DNA of 6,584 nucleotides from Bacteroidota bacterium (GCA_030691295.1 JAUYEQ010000358.1:1-6584); one strand, 5' to 3'. Shown: positions 1-6,584, counted from the first letter of the stretch. A program made the numbers and translations. Notes: generated by a model from the letters alone, not told the origin.

Positions 1-1338
1 TTGTTTATGGCATTCATCAATCAGTGCTTTCAGGTCGTTTTTTGTACCGTATGCTTTATCAGGAGCGAAATAGAAATTCGGATTGTAGCCCCAGCTAATG
101 TTGCCTTCGAATTCATTTACCGGCATTAGGTCAATGGTGTTTATCCCAAGTCTTTTCAGGTAATCGAGTTTTTCCTGAAGCGCCTTGTAGGTTCTTTCCG
201 GAGTAAAGTCGCGGATAAGCAATTCGTACACCGAAAGTTTGCTGACTTCCGGGACGGTATAGGTTGGAGTGCTCCAAACATAAGGTGTTTGTGCGGTTTG
301 CAGCACAGATGCCCTGTCGGATGCCTTCCCTTCAGGATAGGACAACATGTTTGGGTAAACTGTTGACGTAATGTATTTATCGTCGTACGGATCAGAAACT
401 TTGTCGGTATATGGATCTGCGATTTTGATTTTGCCATCGATCAGGTATTGAAAGATGTATTCTTTTTTCGGCACCAGGTTTTCGATTTTAAGCCAGAAAT
501 AATCTCCGTCTTTTTTCATCTGGTAGTTGTTGTTGAGCGCCCAGTCGTTAAAATCGCCGGTAACAAAAATGTGGCTCTTGGCTGGTGCATACACTATTAA
601 TGTGGCCGTCTGATCGTCGATATAGTTGATACCGGCTTGTAAACCGGCAGGTCTGTTTTCAATTGGAGTTGTTTCGCGTATAAATACTGAAACAGAGTCA
701 AGTTTTACTGTAGTACTTTGGGTGGCTTTTACTTTCAGCCAGTAATTCCCGGCGTTGGGAATGGTAACGTTTTGGGTAATCAATGTTCCTGTTTGGGAAC
801 CGATTTCCTGATTGTTCAGAAATAATTTCAGGTCGGCTGAACTGGTTGTTGAGGCGGTGAAGGTGAATGATTCGTTTTTCTCAAAAATGTTGGTTTTGGC
901 AGGCGAAGTAATGTTGACATTTAATCCTTCGGCAAAAACATCGATCAGAATATCGTTGGTTTGTTTGGTTCCATCGGCTGAACGAAAGACGAGCGCGATT
1001 TTTTTAACTTTTTCAGCAGCCAAAACGGAGTAATAGGTTCTGATATCAGGAACTATTGACAATTCGTAAATACCACTTCCTTTGTTTGTCAGTTTGGGCT
1101 GTATTGTATTATTTCCCCATGAACCAATTACATGTTGCCATGGTGTATTTCCTTCAACAATCACACCGGTATGTGCATATAAATCAGAAGTATAAAACCC
1201 AAGCCTTGTTTCTTTCGATGAATCGAACGTGATGGTTACCGCACTGGTTTCGATAGGAAATGCAGGGTTGGTGGTAATCTGGGCAAAAATATGAAACGGA
1301 AGGATGACGGCTAAAATGAAAAAGCAAATGCGGATCAT
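1..1338 (-). CDS. GH13 alpha-amylase family protein, N-terminal part (C-terminus beyond window edge)
   Basis: The reading frame is open from an ATG at 1338 to the window edge: 446 codons with no stop. Residues 1-19 are a signal peptide ending HIFA before Gln20, with no lipobox cysteine. Residues about 21-137 form a beta-rich accessory domain (WQHVIGSWG near 67-75, LVFRSADGT near 116-124) of a kind I recall from Bacteroidota amylases. Residues 138-222 look Ig-like. Residues 230-315 are a CBM48-like E-set domain with the typical GDFNDW at 261-266. The GH13 barrel begins near 366: YELLIRDFT, then LKRLGINTIDLMPVNEFEG and WGYNPNFYFAPDKAYGT, which match the first barrel strands of the family. The catalytic Asp/Glu/Asp regions lie outside the window, so activity cannot be judged. 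The predicted role is extracellular or surface endo-hydrolysis of starch-like alpha-glucans, feeding the SusCD importer encoded upstream. It is last in the gene order and is separated from the SusF-like gene by a terminator. A pullulanase or branching-type GH13 enzyme is possible, since CBM48 also occurs in those. Confidence 0.92.
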   Translation of the reverse strand, partial: MIRICFFILAVILPFHIFAQITTNPAFPIETSAVTITFDSSKETRLGFYTSDLYAHTGVIVEGNTPWQHVIGSWGNNTIQPKLTNKGSGIYELSIVPDIRTYYSVLAAEKVKKIALVFRSADGTKQTNDILIDVFAEGLNVNITSPAKTNIFEKNESFTFTASTTSSADLKLFLNNQEIGSQTGTLITQNVTIPNAGNYWLKVKATQSTTVKLDSVSVFIRETTPIENRPAGLQAGINYIDDQTATLIVYAPAKSHIFVTGDFNDWALNNNYQMKKDGDYFWLKIENLVPKKEYIFQYLIDGKIKIADPYTDKVSDPYDDKYITSTVYPNMLSYPEGKASDRASVLQTAQTPYVWSTPTYTVPEVSKLSVYELLIRDFTPERTYKALQEKLDYLKRLGINTIDLMPVNEFEGNISWGYNPNFYFAPDKAYGTKNDLKALIDECHKQ

Positions 1339-1400
1339 GGCAATAGTCTTTAGGATTATAAGATGAAATTTTACTCGAATTATTCGGTTGTATTTAGATT

Positions 1401-1434
1401 AAAATATACTGAAAACGAACGAAGAGGTTTCAAA
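1401..1434 (-). promoter_or_regulatory. Possible Bacteroidota-type promoter for the amylase gene
   Basis: Read on the minus strand, TTTG (1434-1431) is followed after 22 bases by TATATTTT (1408-1401). This fits seven of eight positions of the Bacteroidota -7 consensus TAnnTTTG, and the spacing is within the TTG-N17-23-TAnnTTTG range known for Flavobacterium. It lies between the terminator and the amylase ATG and would give a 5' leader of roughly 55-60 bases. The region is AT-rich, so a chance match is quite possible. Confidence 0.35.
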
Positions 1435-1466
1435 AATTAACACGACAGCGTCAAATAAATATTTCT

Positions 1467-1505
1467 AAAAATACCCTGTCAGGTATTTAAACTCCTGACA
1501 GGGTA
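1467..1505 (-). terminator. Rho-independent terminator after the SusF-like gene
   Basis: There is a perfect 12-bp inverted repeat, CCTGACAGGGTA (1494-1505) against TACCCTGTCAGG (1472-1483), with a 10-base loop at 1484-1493. On the minus strand it is followed directly by five Ts (1471-1467). It starts 40 bases after the TAA of the SusF-like gene. No T-run follows the stem on the plus strand, so it acts in the minus direction only. It should end, or strongly attenuate, the SusC-D-E-F transcript before the amylase. Confidence 0.88.
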
Positions 1506-1545
1506 CAAAGGTTACTTTGCAGCTTAATGCTGCATCAAGATATGC

Positions 1546-3192
1546 TTATTGGATTACTCCATTACCGGTCTTGAAATTCAAACTTACAGTATGTGATCCG
1601 GCGGAGACACTTACACGACTCTGATCGCCACCTGTACCACGGAATTCAATTTTTCCGCCCAAAATGATGAATTCAGATTGCCACCAATCGGTAAACCATG
1701 GATGCCATGCGTACATTCTCAGTTCGTCAGCAGCCAGTGTTTTTGTAATTGTAACAACACTGTTTGCATTGTCAACAGTAAATAAACCTGCCGCATTTCC
1801 GGTATCCCATGAACCAATAGTATTTCCCATCAGATAAACTTTAGGGATGTCAATTGCTATTTTATTAGCAGCGAGATCAACCACGACCATATAGTAACCA
1901 GCAACTCCTGGAACCGGAATATTGTCGCCGCCTTTATTATATATACCTCCGATAGTGATAAAACCAGTAGAGGTGGGAATAGCAATTCCATCTGTTGCAT
2001 CTCCTGTTTTTCCAAAATCGTCTTTCCACTCTTTTTGAGGAGCGAATTTAAAGCCACCGGAAGCTTCCAGCCAGACTATTTTCCAGAACAAATTAGGATG
2101 ACTATTTACCGGAATCATTGGAAGATTAACATTTGCCCAATCCCAGCCACCAACTCCATCGCCAATCATATACAAGGCCGAAGGATAAGCAGCTACAACT
2201 TTGTAAGTCATTGCGCCCAAATCAACTGTTACTTTGTAATTTCCGCCTGTAGCTGGAGTAGTAACTGCATCGGGATCGCTACCTCCACCTAGGTTGGCAC
2301 CTAAGATACCGGTAGCCTCACCAGTAGCCTGACCCCATTGTGGTTGCCAAGTCCCCAGGGTTTGAATAAACTTCATGCTTTTTGCAGGTGTCAGAACTAG
2401 AATTCCTTCATAAATACCAGGAGTTGCTGTCTGGCTAATTTTAATAGCTTTGGAATTATCCCATCCGGCCTCTGTTCCATCACCTAGGGCATAAATTGCA
2501 TCAGGCAAGGCTGCAGTCGTAAAGGTTACTTCAGAACCATATGCTGTGCCTGCTGTGTTGGTGGCATAAGCACGTACATAATAAGTTGTGTTGTGCTTCA
2601 ATCCTTTCAACGAGCTTGTGAATGTTCCTAAGCCAGTTCCATCAGTAGTTTTGCTGTCAGCAATAGTCGGACTTGTCTTTAAGCCAAAACAAATTCCACG
2701 GGCGGTAATACTGGCACCACCATCTTTCGTTACACTACCTCCACCGGTAGCAGTGAAGCTTGTGATGGCCGTTACGGCATCAGTGGTAAGCGTTGGTAAA
2801 ACGGGTAAAGTAGTAAATGAATACTCTTCGCCGTAGATTGTACCATTTGCACCGGTTGCATAAGCTCTTGCGTAATATTTGGTCGCATAGGCAAGTCCGG
2901 TCAATGTAACATTAAACGTTGCGGTTGTGGCTTGTCCGGTATAGGCAACCTTTGAGTTGGCAATGGTAGGAGCTGTAGCAGTATTGTAGCAAACACCTTT
3001 TTCGGTAAAACCATCACCTTCGGCAACTACAAAACCAACAACAGTAGCAGCATTGGCTGTAACATTTAATAATTGAGAGGTGGAAAGTTTCGGATCTAAT
3101 CGAACTACCTCGTTTTCCTTTGTACATGCGGCAAAAAGTATTGTCGCAGTAACCAGAACGGCCAATATTCTATATATGATTATCTTTTTCAT
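1546..3192 (-). CDS. SusF/SusE-like outer-membrane starch-binding lipoprotein, 548 aa
   Basis: This is a surface lipoprotein predicted to bind alpha-glucan outside the outer membrane. I chose the ATG at 3192, whose product begins MKKIIIYRILAVLV. It gives a clean lipoprotein signal ending LFAAC with Cys23, followed by TKENE, and leaves 13 bases after the SusE-type stop. A longer frame starting at 3219 would add nine residues ahead of the signal and overlap that gene. Residues 36-128 and 135-227 are two related Ig/FnIII-like domains, each with a G-[VI]-C-[YF] motif and PTIA[ND]SK. Three SusE/SusF-type domains follow at about 232-334, 339-447 and 451-548. They open with YALGDG, YMIGDG and YLMGNT and are rich in tryptophan: W244/W282/W286, W350/W352/W370/W374/W389 and W462/W496/W499/W503/W504. 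Three such domains match Bacteroides SusF, but two N-terminal Ig-like domains make it larger. The glycan specificity is inferred from context; the individual binding residues were not aligned. Confidence 0.88.
   Translation of the reverse strand: MKKIIIYRILAVLVTATILFAACTKENEVVRLDPKLSTSQLLNVTANAATVVGFVVAEGDGFTEKGVCYNTATAPTIANSKVAYTGQATTATFNVTLTGLAYATKYYARAYATGANGTIYGEEYSFTTLPVLPTLTTDAVTAITSFTATGGGSVTKDGGASITARGICFGLKTSPTIADSKTTDGTGLGTFTSSLKGLKHNTTYYVRAYATNTAGTAYGSEVTFTTAALPDAIYALGDGTEAGWDNSKAIKISQTATPGIYEGILVLTPAKSMKFIQTLGTWQPQWGQATGEATGILGANLGGGSDPDAVTTPATGGNYKVTVDLGAMTYKVVAAYPSALYMIGDGVGGWDWANVNLPMIPVNSHPNLFWKIVWLEASGGFKFAPQKEWKDDFGKTGDATDGIAIPTSTGFITIGGIYNKGGDNIPVPGVAGYYMVVVDLAANKIAIDIPKVYLMGNTIGSWDTGNAAGLFTVDNANSVVTITKTLAADELRMYAWHPWFTDWWQSEFIILGGKIEFRGTGGDQSRVSVSAGSHTVSLNFKTGNGVIQ
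1549..2499 (-). repeat. Three consecutive SusE/SusF-type binding-domain repeats
   Basis: Three domains of about 100 residues each begin with a Y-x-[LIM]-G-[DN] strand followed by a GW or SW turn. All three carry clustered aromatic residues, and the first two end in a strand of the form Y-[KM]-V-x-VDL. They are diverged from one another. By analogy with SusF of B. thetaiotaomicron each could carry one glucan site. The third has the densest aromatic cluster (W496, W499, W503, W504). Confidence 0.7.
2512..3087 (-). repeat. Two tandem Ig/FnIII-like domain repeats within the SusF-like protein
   Basis: The two copies (residues 36-128 and 135-227 from the 3192 start) share the order G-[VI]-C-[YF], then [TS]PTIA[ND]SK, then T-x-YY-[AV]-RAYAT, then YG-x-E and a closing FTT. 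The resemblance is at the protein level only; the DNA has diverged, so this is an old duplication or a recurrent domain family. Such domains usually act as spacers that hold the binding domains away from the membrane. Confidence 0.75.
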
Positions 3193-3205
3193 CTGTATAT
3201 TGATT

Positions 3206-4219
3206 TTAATTCTTATCAATCTTGAAAGTACCGGTTGTACCGTTGATAATGGTTAAAGTAATGGTGTAATTACCAGCACTAACCGCGATATTGTCTCCAC
3301 CCTGGGTCAGACTACCGGGCGTACCCCCTAAAGTCCAGGCCCAACCATCATTGAGTCTGAATTTAATTTCACCATCAGTTAAGTCGGTTGTTATTCTCCA
3401 TGTTCCTGATTGGGCATGGTAATCCATTTTTGTATCCGGAGAATTCCAGCCATTTGGAGTAGCTGAACCAACTAAACCAATCATATAGGCATCCATTGTA
3501 AAAGTGAGGCCTTGTGTGTCAGCTCCAAATTTAAACCAGCCATTGTCTGTTGGAGTTATGCCCGTACCATTTACCGCCAGTTTACTGCCAGTGGTACCAT
3601 AAACAACATTTGAGTCAGGATCTTTCAATGTAAATGCCTTTGTTTTGTCAAGTTTTACAAAACCAGCATATTTGCCATCACCCAAGGCTGATTCAATTTT
3701 CTGGTCAATACCCGAACCAATCAAATCTAAACGAGGCAAACCGTAAACCGTAACATTGGCATTCTTTATTTCTGAGGAGTATTCAAATGGTTTGGTTCCG
3801 GTTCCTAAGGCGCCTGTTCCGGCGTCAACAATCAGTACCGATCTGATACGAAGATCAACCGAAGAAACCTGATCGGCAGGGAACTTCTTGAGCAGAATAC
3901 CGTTAAGGTCGCTTACTGTAATTTTAAATGCTGTAGGCACAACGCTTGAAAGTATTACGACTGCATCTTTAAAATTATTTCCTTTTGCACAAGCTTCCAG
4001 AAAATAGGTTGCAGATGCCTGGAATCCCGGATCGACAGCTGTGCCAACAAATACCAGTGTATCATTTCCGCTGGTCCTTTTCAGGGTCAGGTTAGGCACT
4101 GTCTGAATTGTTGGTGCAATTGGGTTGGTCAACATTACAACTTTTGTTTCGTCTTTTTCACATGAAAACAAAAGTCCGATCAACCCAATGAAAGTTAAAT
4201 ATATAAATAGATTTTTCAT
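3206..4219 (-). CDS. susE: SusE-type outer-membrane starch-binding lipoprotein, 337 aa
   Basis: This is a predicted surface lipoprotein that helps hold starch or maltodextrin next to SusCD. The ATG at 4219 gives a short signal peptide ending GLLFSC with Cys20, then EKDE, a typical Bacteroidota surface-export signal. Residues 30-160 form the N-terminal SusE domain, with an LNGILLKKFPAD segment at 105-116 and the RIRSV strand near 124-128. Residues 161-243 are a short second domain with a single tryptophan (W228). Residues 244-337 are a canonical SusE/SusF binding-type domain: YMIG near 245, NGW at 256-258, GTWRITTDL at 272-280, IKFRLNDGWAW at 285-295 and a closing GGDNIAVSAGNYTITL. B. theta SusE likewise has an N-terminal domain plus two binding domains, so the layout fits. 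The gene starts 18 bases after the SusD stop and is followed after 13 bases by the SusF-like gene, which implies cotranscription. Confidence 0.9.
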   Translation of the reverse strand: MKNLFIYLTFIGLIGLLFSCEKDETKVVMLTNPIAPTIQTVPNLTLKRTSGNDTLVFVGTAVDPGFQASATYFLEACAKGNNFKDAVVILSSVVPTAFKITVSDLNGILLKKFPADQVSSVDLRIRSVLIVDAGTGALGTGTKPFEYSSEIKNANVTVYGLPRLDLIGSGIDQKIESALGDGKYAGFVKLDKTKAFTLKDPDSNVVYGTTGSKLAVNGTGITPTDNGWFKFGADTQGLTFTMDAYMIGLVGSATPNGWNSPDTKMDYHAQSGTWRITTDLTDGEIKFRLNDGWAWTLGGTPGSLTQGGDNIAVSAGNYTITLTIINGTTGTFKIDKN

Positions 4220-4237
4220 TGCTTAAAAATTAAAAGA

Positions 4238-5869
4238 TTAATAACCAGGATTTTGTTTGATGTTTGGATTAGCCGAAACTTCATCTCCGGGAATTGGGAA
4301 AACATTCAGATTTTTGTCAGTTGCAGTACCAGCAAATGTACCACCTTTCCATTGCCATCTGTAAGTGCCATCTGTGAACTGTCCGAAACGAACCAAATCA
4401 GTACGTCTTTGGGCTTCGTAGTAAAATTCACGGCCGCGTTCATCCAATAAAAATTTGTCAGTAAGTTGGGCTGCTGTAATATTTCCGCTTGTATTTCCAT
4501 AAGCACGTGTACGGACTACATTAATATCGGTTACTGCGTTGGCGATATTACCCAGGCGATAAGAGGCTTCAGCCCTCATCAGTAAAGCATCGGCATAACG
4601 GAAAATCGGAAAATCGGTACTTGCGAACGCGGCGTTATAATTTGCAGCCTGGGTCCCATTGGTGTTTTTGGCAGTAAATTTATAAACACCGATACCGTAA
4701 TCGCCACTTGATGAAGCGCTCGGAATATTCATACTTTTCTTCATTTTTAAAAGGACACGTTTGTCTTTGCTTTGAGCAAAAAGGGTATCATTTGCCGGAA
4801 CAGGTACGTTGCCATAGGTAGCAATTGTATCAACCAGCACATTCATGAATTGTTTTCTTGATCGGTTACCATTCCAGTTGGTGTTTGATGTCAGACCGTG
4901 AAAATCTTCAGCCCGGATGTATCTGGCATCGCTGCTCGATTCAATGATAAAGGTTGTACCCACATAACCCTGGGTATTAACGCCATCCTGTTCCAACGCA
5001 AATATCATTTCAGGATTGGTTTTACCATTGTCGGCGCTAAAATTCTGACGGTAGTTCGCAGCCAGTGAATATTTTCCACTACTGATTACTTTGTCAGTAT
5101 AAATTTTACAACTGTCCCATTTTGCAGTTCCGGTGTAAACCTGAGCATTCAGATATACCCTGGCAAGTAACATCCATGCAGATGCTTTATCAGCCTGAGG
5201 ATAAGAAGACTTTGGTTCGCCCAAAATTGATTCAATACTTTTCAATTCAGAAACGATGTAATTAAACAGTTTCGCTCTGCCAATCTTCATATCTGGATCC
5301 AATTGTTTGGGGTAGAATTTTCCAACTCCATCAAGATCTGTTGTAAATGGAGGATTTGCAAAGAGGTCAATATACCAGGCATAGGCCAGCGCCCTTAAAA
5401 ACCGGGCTTCTGCGTTGTATTGAACTACAGCAGGATCAGTATTTCCGTTTGTAAGCCTGATAAAATCGTTTGCATAGGTGATACTCAGACCCAAACGCTG
5501 ATAAAGAGCTGTGAGAAATGGATTTTGAGCACTCCATGTCTGTGTATTTAAATCAGCAATACCAACATCGCCCCAGGCACAAATTGCTTCATCGGTAGTT
5601 ATTTCCTGAACATTCCAAAGTGCCCGTGAAGTGGTGAAAAAGTTTCCGTCGGAAGCAGAAATATCATCGCCTCCGTTAGATCCCTGGCCTGAGAGAATAA
5701 AACTGGCATATATCTTTCCCAGAGCTTGCTTCATGTAAATGGGATTATCGCCAAGGTTGCCTGCCATAATCGTATTGGGGTCTTTTGGTTTGATATCCAG
5801 ATCTTTCACACATGATGTGATCATCAGGGTTGAAAGAAGAATTCCTAATATTATATTTCTTTTATTCAT
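4238..5869 (-). CDS. susD: SusD/RagB family nutrient-binding outer-membrane lipoprotein, 543 aa
   Basis: SusD is the surface lipoprotein lid that binds oligosaccharides and delivers them to the SusC channel. The ATG at 5869 gives a lipoprotein signal ending MITSC (Cys20), then VKDLD. Family hallmarks are the TPR helix with ARFLRALAYAWYIDLFANPPF (155-175), SELKSIE (207-213), KASAWMLLARVYLNA (228-242), NPEMIFALEQ (285-294), and the C-terminal block FPIFRYADALLMRAEA (420-435), LLDERGREFYYEAQRRTDLV (474-493) and FPIPGDEVSANPNIKQNPGY (524-543). The length is normal for the family. D74, R82 and W99 sit one residue from the positions I recall for starch contacts in B. theta SusD (D73, R81, W98). Y302 and W332 could stand for its Y296 and W320. 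This comparison is from memory, without an alignment. The gene begins 19 bases after the SusC stop, the standard SusC-SusD pairing. Confidence 0.97.
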   Translation of the reverse strand: MNKRNIILGILLSTLMITSCVKDLDIKPKDPNTIMAGNLGDNPIYMKQALGKIYASFILSGQGSNGGDDISASDGNFFTTSRALWNVQEITTDEAICAWGDVGIADLNTQTWSAQNPFLTALYQRLGLSITYANDFIRLTNGNTDPAVVQYNAEARFLRALAYAWYIDLFANPPFTTDLDGVGKFYPKQLDPDMKIGRAKLFNYIVSELKSIESILGEPKSSYPQADKASAWMLLARVYLNAQVYTGTAKWDSCKIYTDKVISSGKYSLAANYRQNFSADNGKTNPEMIFALEQDGVNTQGYVGTTFIIESSSDARYIRAEDFHGLTSNTNWNGNRSRKQFMNVLVDTIATYGNVPVPANDTLFAQSKDKRVLLKMKKSMNIPSASSSGDYGIGVYKFTAKNTNGTQAANYNAAFASTDFPIFRYADALLMRAEASYRLGNIANAVTDINVVRTRAYGNTSGNITAAQLTDKFLLDERGREFYYEAQRRTDLVRFGQFTDGTYRWQWKGGTFAGTATDKNLNVFPIPGDEVSANPNIKQNPGY

Positions 5870-5888
5870 ATCTGTTTTTCTTAGCGTA

Positions 5889-6584
5889 TTAATAGGATAA
5901 ATTTATACCGAGCATAAAGGTACGGGGTCTTGGGTAGAAATTGTTATCAATACCACCAGCCACTTCAGGATCAATACCCTTGTAATTTGTGATAGTCAAA
6001 GCGTTTTGAACAGTAAAGCTTATTCGTGCACTCATTTTATCAAAAATGTTGTCGAAATTATAACCGGCGCTAATATTGTCTAATTTAAAGAATGAAGCAT
6101 TGTCAACAAAATAGTCACTGGTAAACTGACGTTTCACAAATTTGGTGTCGCTCAAAAATGTTGCCTGATTACGCCAATAACCAATCTGGTACATTTGGTC
6201 GTATGAAGCGCCTGCTGCAACCTGGTTGTAAACGTAATTTCCGAAACTTGCACGGGTCGAAGCAGCAAGGTCGAAGTTTTTGTAGGCAAAACGGGCAGAG
6301 AAACCCAACAGTACATCAGCCACAGGGTTCTTGTAAAGATATTTGTCTGCATTGTCACCGTTTACCGTTCCTCCTTCTCCTGAAAGGTCAACATACATTC
6401 CTTCAATTGGGTTGCCACTTGCGTCATAAACTTGTTTGTTCAAAAAGTATGAATAGGCAGGATAACCAACGCGTGTAACTTGTTTTTGGCCGGTAAAAGC
6501 ATCGCCATATAAAATGCCGATATAATCCGGATCGTCAGAAGTAAGTAATTTGGTAATTTTATTCACGTTGTAGGTAGCATTAAA
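5889..6584 (-). CDS. susC: SusC/RagA family TonB-linked outer-membrane transporter, C-terminal part
   Basis: This is the last 231 residues of a TonB-dependent beta-barrel transporter. The frame stays open to the window edge; the GTG at 6566 is an internal valine, not a start. The fragment shows typical C-terminal SusC barrel strands: PVADVLLGFSARFAYKNFDL (87-106), VDNASFFKLDNISAGYNF (160-177), ISFTVQNALTITNYKGIDPE (188-207) and the closing YPRPRTFMLGINLSY, which ends in an aromatic residue as expected for insertion by the Bam machinery. The N-terminal carboxypeptidase-like domain, TonB box and plug lie outside the window. The predicted role is TonB-powered import of malto-oligosaccharides together with SusD, whose gene starts 19 bases downstream. 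The substrate is inferred from the neighbouring genes; the barrel end alone does not show it. Confidence 0.96.
   Translation of the reverse strand, partial: FNATYNVNKITKLLTSDDPDYIGILYGDAFTGQKQVTRVGYPAYSYFLNKQVYDASGNPIEGMYVDLSGEGGTVNGDNADKYLYKNPVADVLLGFSARFAYKNFDLAASTRASFGNYVYNQVAAGASYDQMYQIGYWRNQATFLSDTKFVKRQFTSDYFVDNASFFKLDNISAGYNFDNIFDKMSARISFTVQNALTITNYKGIDPEVAGGIDNNFYPRPRTFMLGINLSY

Noticed and set aside
156..1033. Small open frames on either strand inside the amylase region (156-437 minus, 812-1033 plus)
   Set aside because: Both overlap the well-supported amylase frame, have low-complexity or unrecognisable translations, and lack any supporting context.
1472..1505. The inverted repeat as a transposon end, attachment site or bidirectional terminator
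   Set aside because: There is no transposase or target duplication nearby, and the T-run exists only on the minus-strand side, so a one-way terminator explains it.
1857..2836. Open frames of 66-85 codons inside the SusF-like gene
   Set aside because: They are other-frame shadows of a gene with clear domain structure and have no recognisable product.
3193..3219. Upstream ATG at 3219 as the start of the SusF-like gene
   Set aside because: It would put nine extra residues before an otherwise standard MKK-type lipoprotein signal and overlap the end of the SusE-type gene by 14 bases. The ATG at 3192 fits the signal length and the spacing of the operon better.
4253..6478. Short open frames inside SusD and SusC, including a 106-codon plus-strand frame at 6158-6478
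   Set aside because: They lie wholly within strongly conserved SusD and SusC coding sequence. Their translations have no domain or signal features.
6564..6566. GTG as a start codon for a short 225-residue protein
   Set aside because: The frame is open upstream to the window edge with SusC-like barrel sequence (FNATYN before it). The GTG is an internal valine of a truncated SusC.
1..6584. CRISPR arrays, tRNA or rRNA genes, insertion sequences, frameshifted genes
   Set aside because: No direct-repeat arrays, RNA-gene signatures or mobile-element genes are visible. All five genes read through without breaks; only the two at the window edges are incomplete.

Overview
The window looks like part of a Bacteroidota genome. 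It holds most of a starch/maltodextrin-type polysaccharide utilization locus (PUL) of the Sus kind, and every gene is on the minus strand. The evidence is a SusC/SusD pair, two SusE/SusF-type surface lipoproteins, an amylase of the kind found in such loci, three lipoprotein signals with the Bacteroidota surface-export pattern, and the absence of strong Shine-Dalgarno sequences. I cannot place the organism below phylum or class; an environmental member of Bacteroidia is a guess.

Transcription runs from high to low coordinates. The order is: the C-terminal 231 residues of a SusC-type TonB-dependent outer-membrane transporter (5889-6584, cut by the window edge); SusD (4238-5869); a SusE-type lipoprotein (3206-4219); a larger SusF-like lipoprotein with two Ig/FnIII-like repeats and three carbohydrate-binding-like domains (1546-3192); a 207-bp gap with a strong intrinsic terminator (1467-1505) and a possible promoter (1401-1434); and the N-terminal 446 residues of a GH13 alpha-amylase-type enzyme (1-1338, cut by the window edge). 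The gaps between the first four genes are only 13-19 bp, so they look like one operon. The amylase sits behind the terminator and is probably at least partly a separate transcription unit.

Functional model (inference from family knowledge): the amylase cleaves alpha-glucan outside the cell or at its surface. The SusE- and SusF-like lipoproteins hold the polymer on the surface, SusD captures oligosaccharides and acts as the lid of SusC, and SusC imports them with TonB energy. The starch assignment rests mainly on the GH13 enzyme and the SusE/SusF domains. The regulator and the periplasmic enzymes are not in the window.

Nothing here amounts to a wholly new system. The points worth a second look are the terminator separating the enzyme from the binding/transport operon, the amylase's non-lipoprotein signal peptide, the shared Cys-x-Lys-Asp/Glu export motif, the enlarged SusF-like protein, and the tryptophan-poor middle domain of the SusE-type protein.
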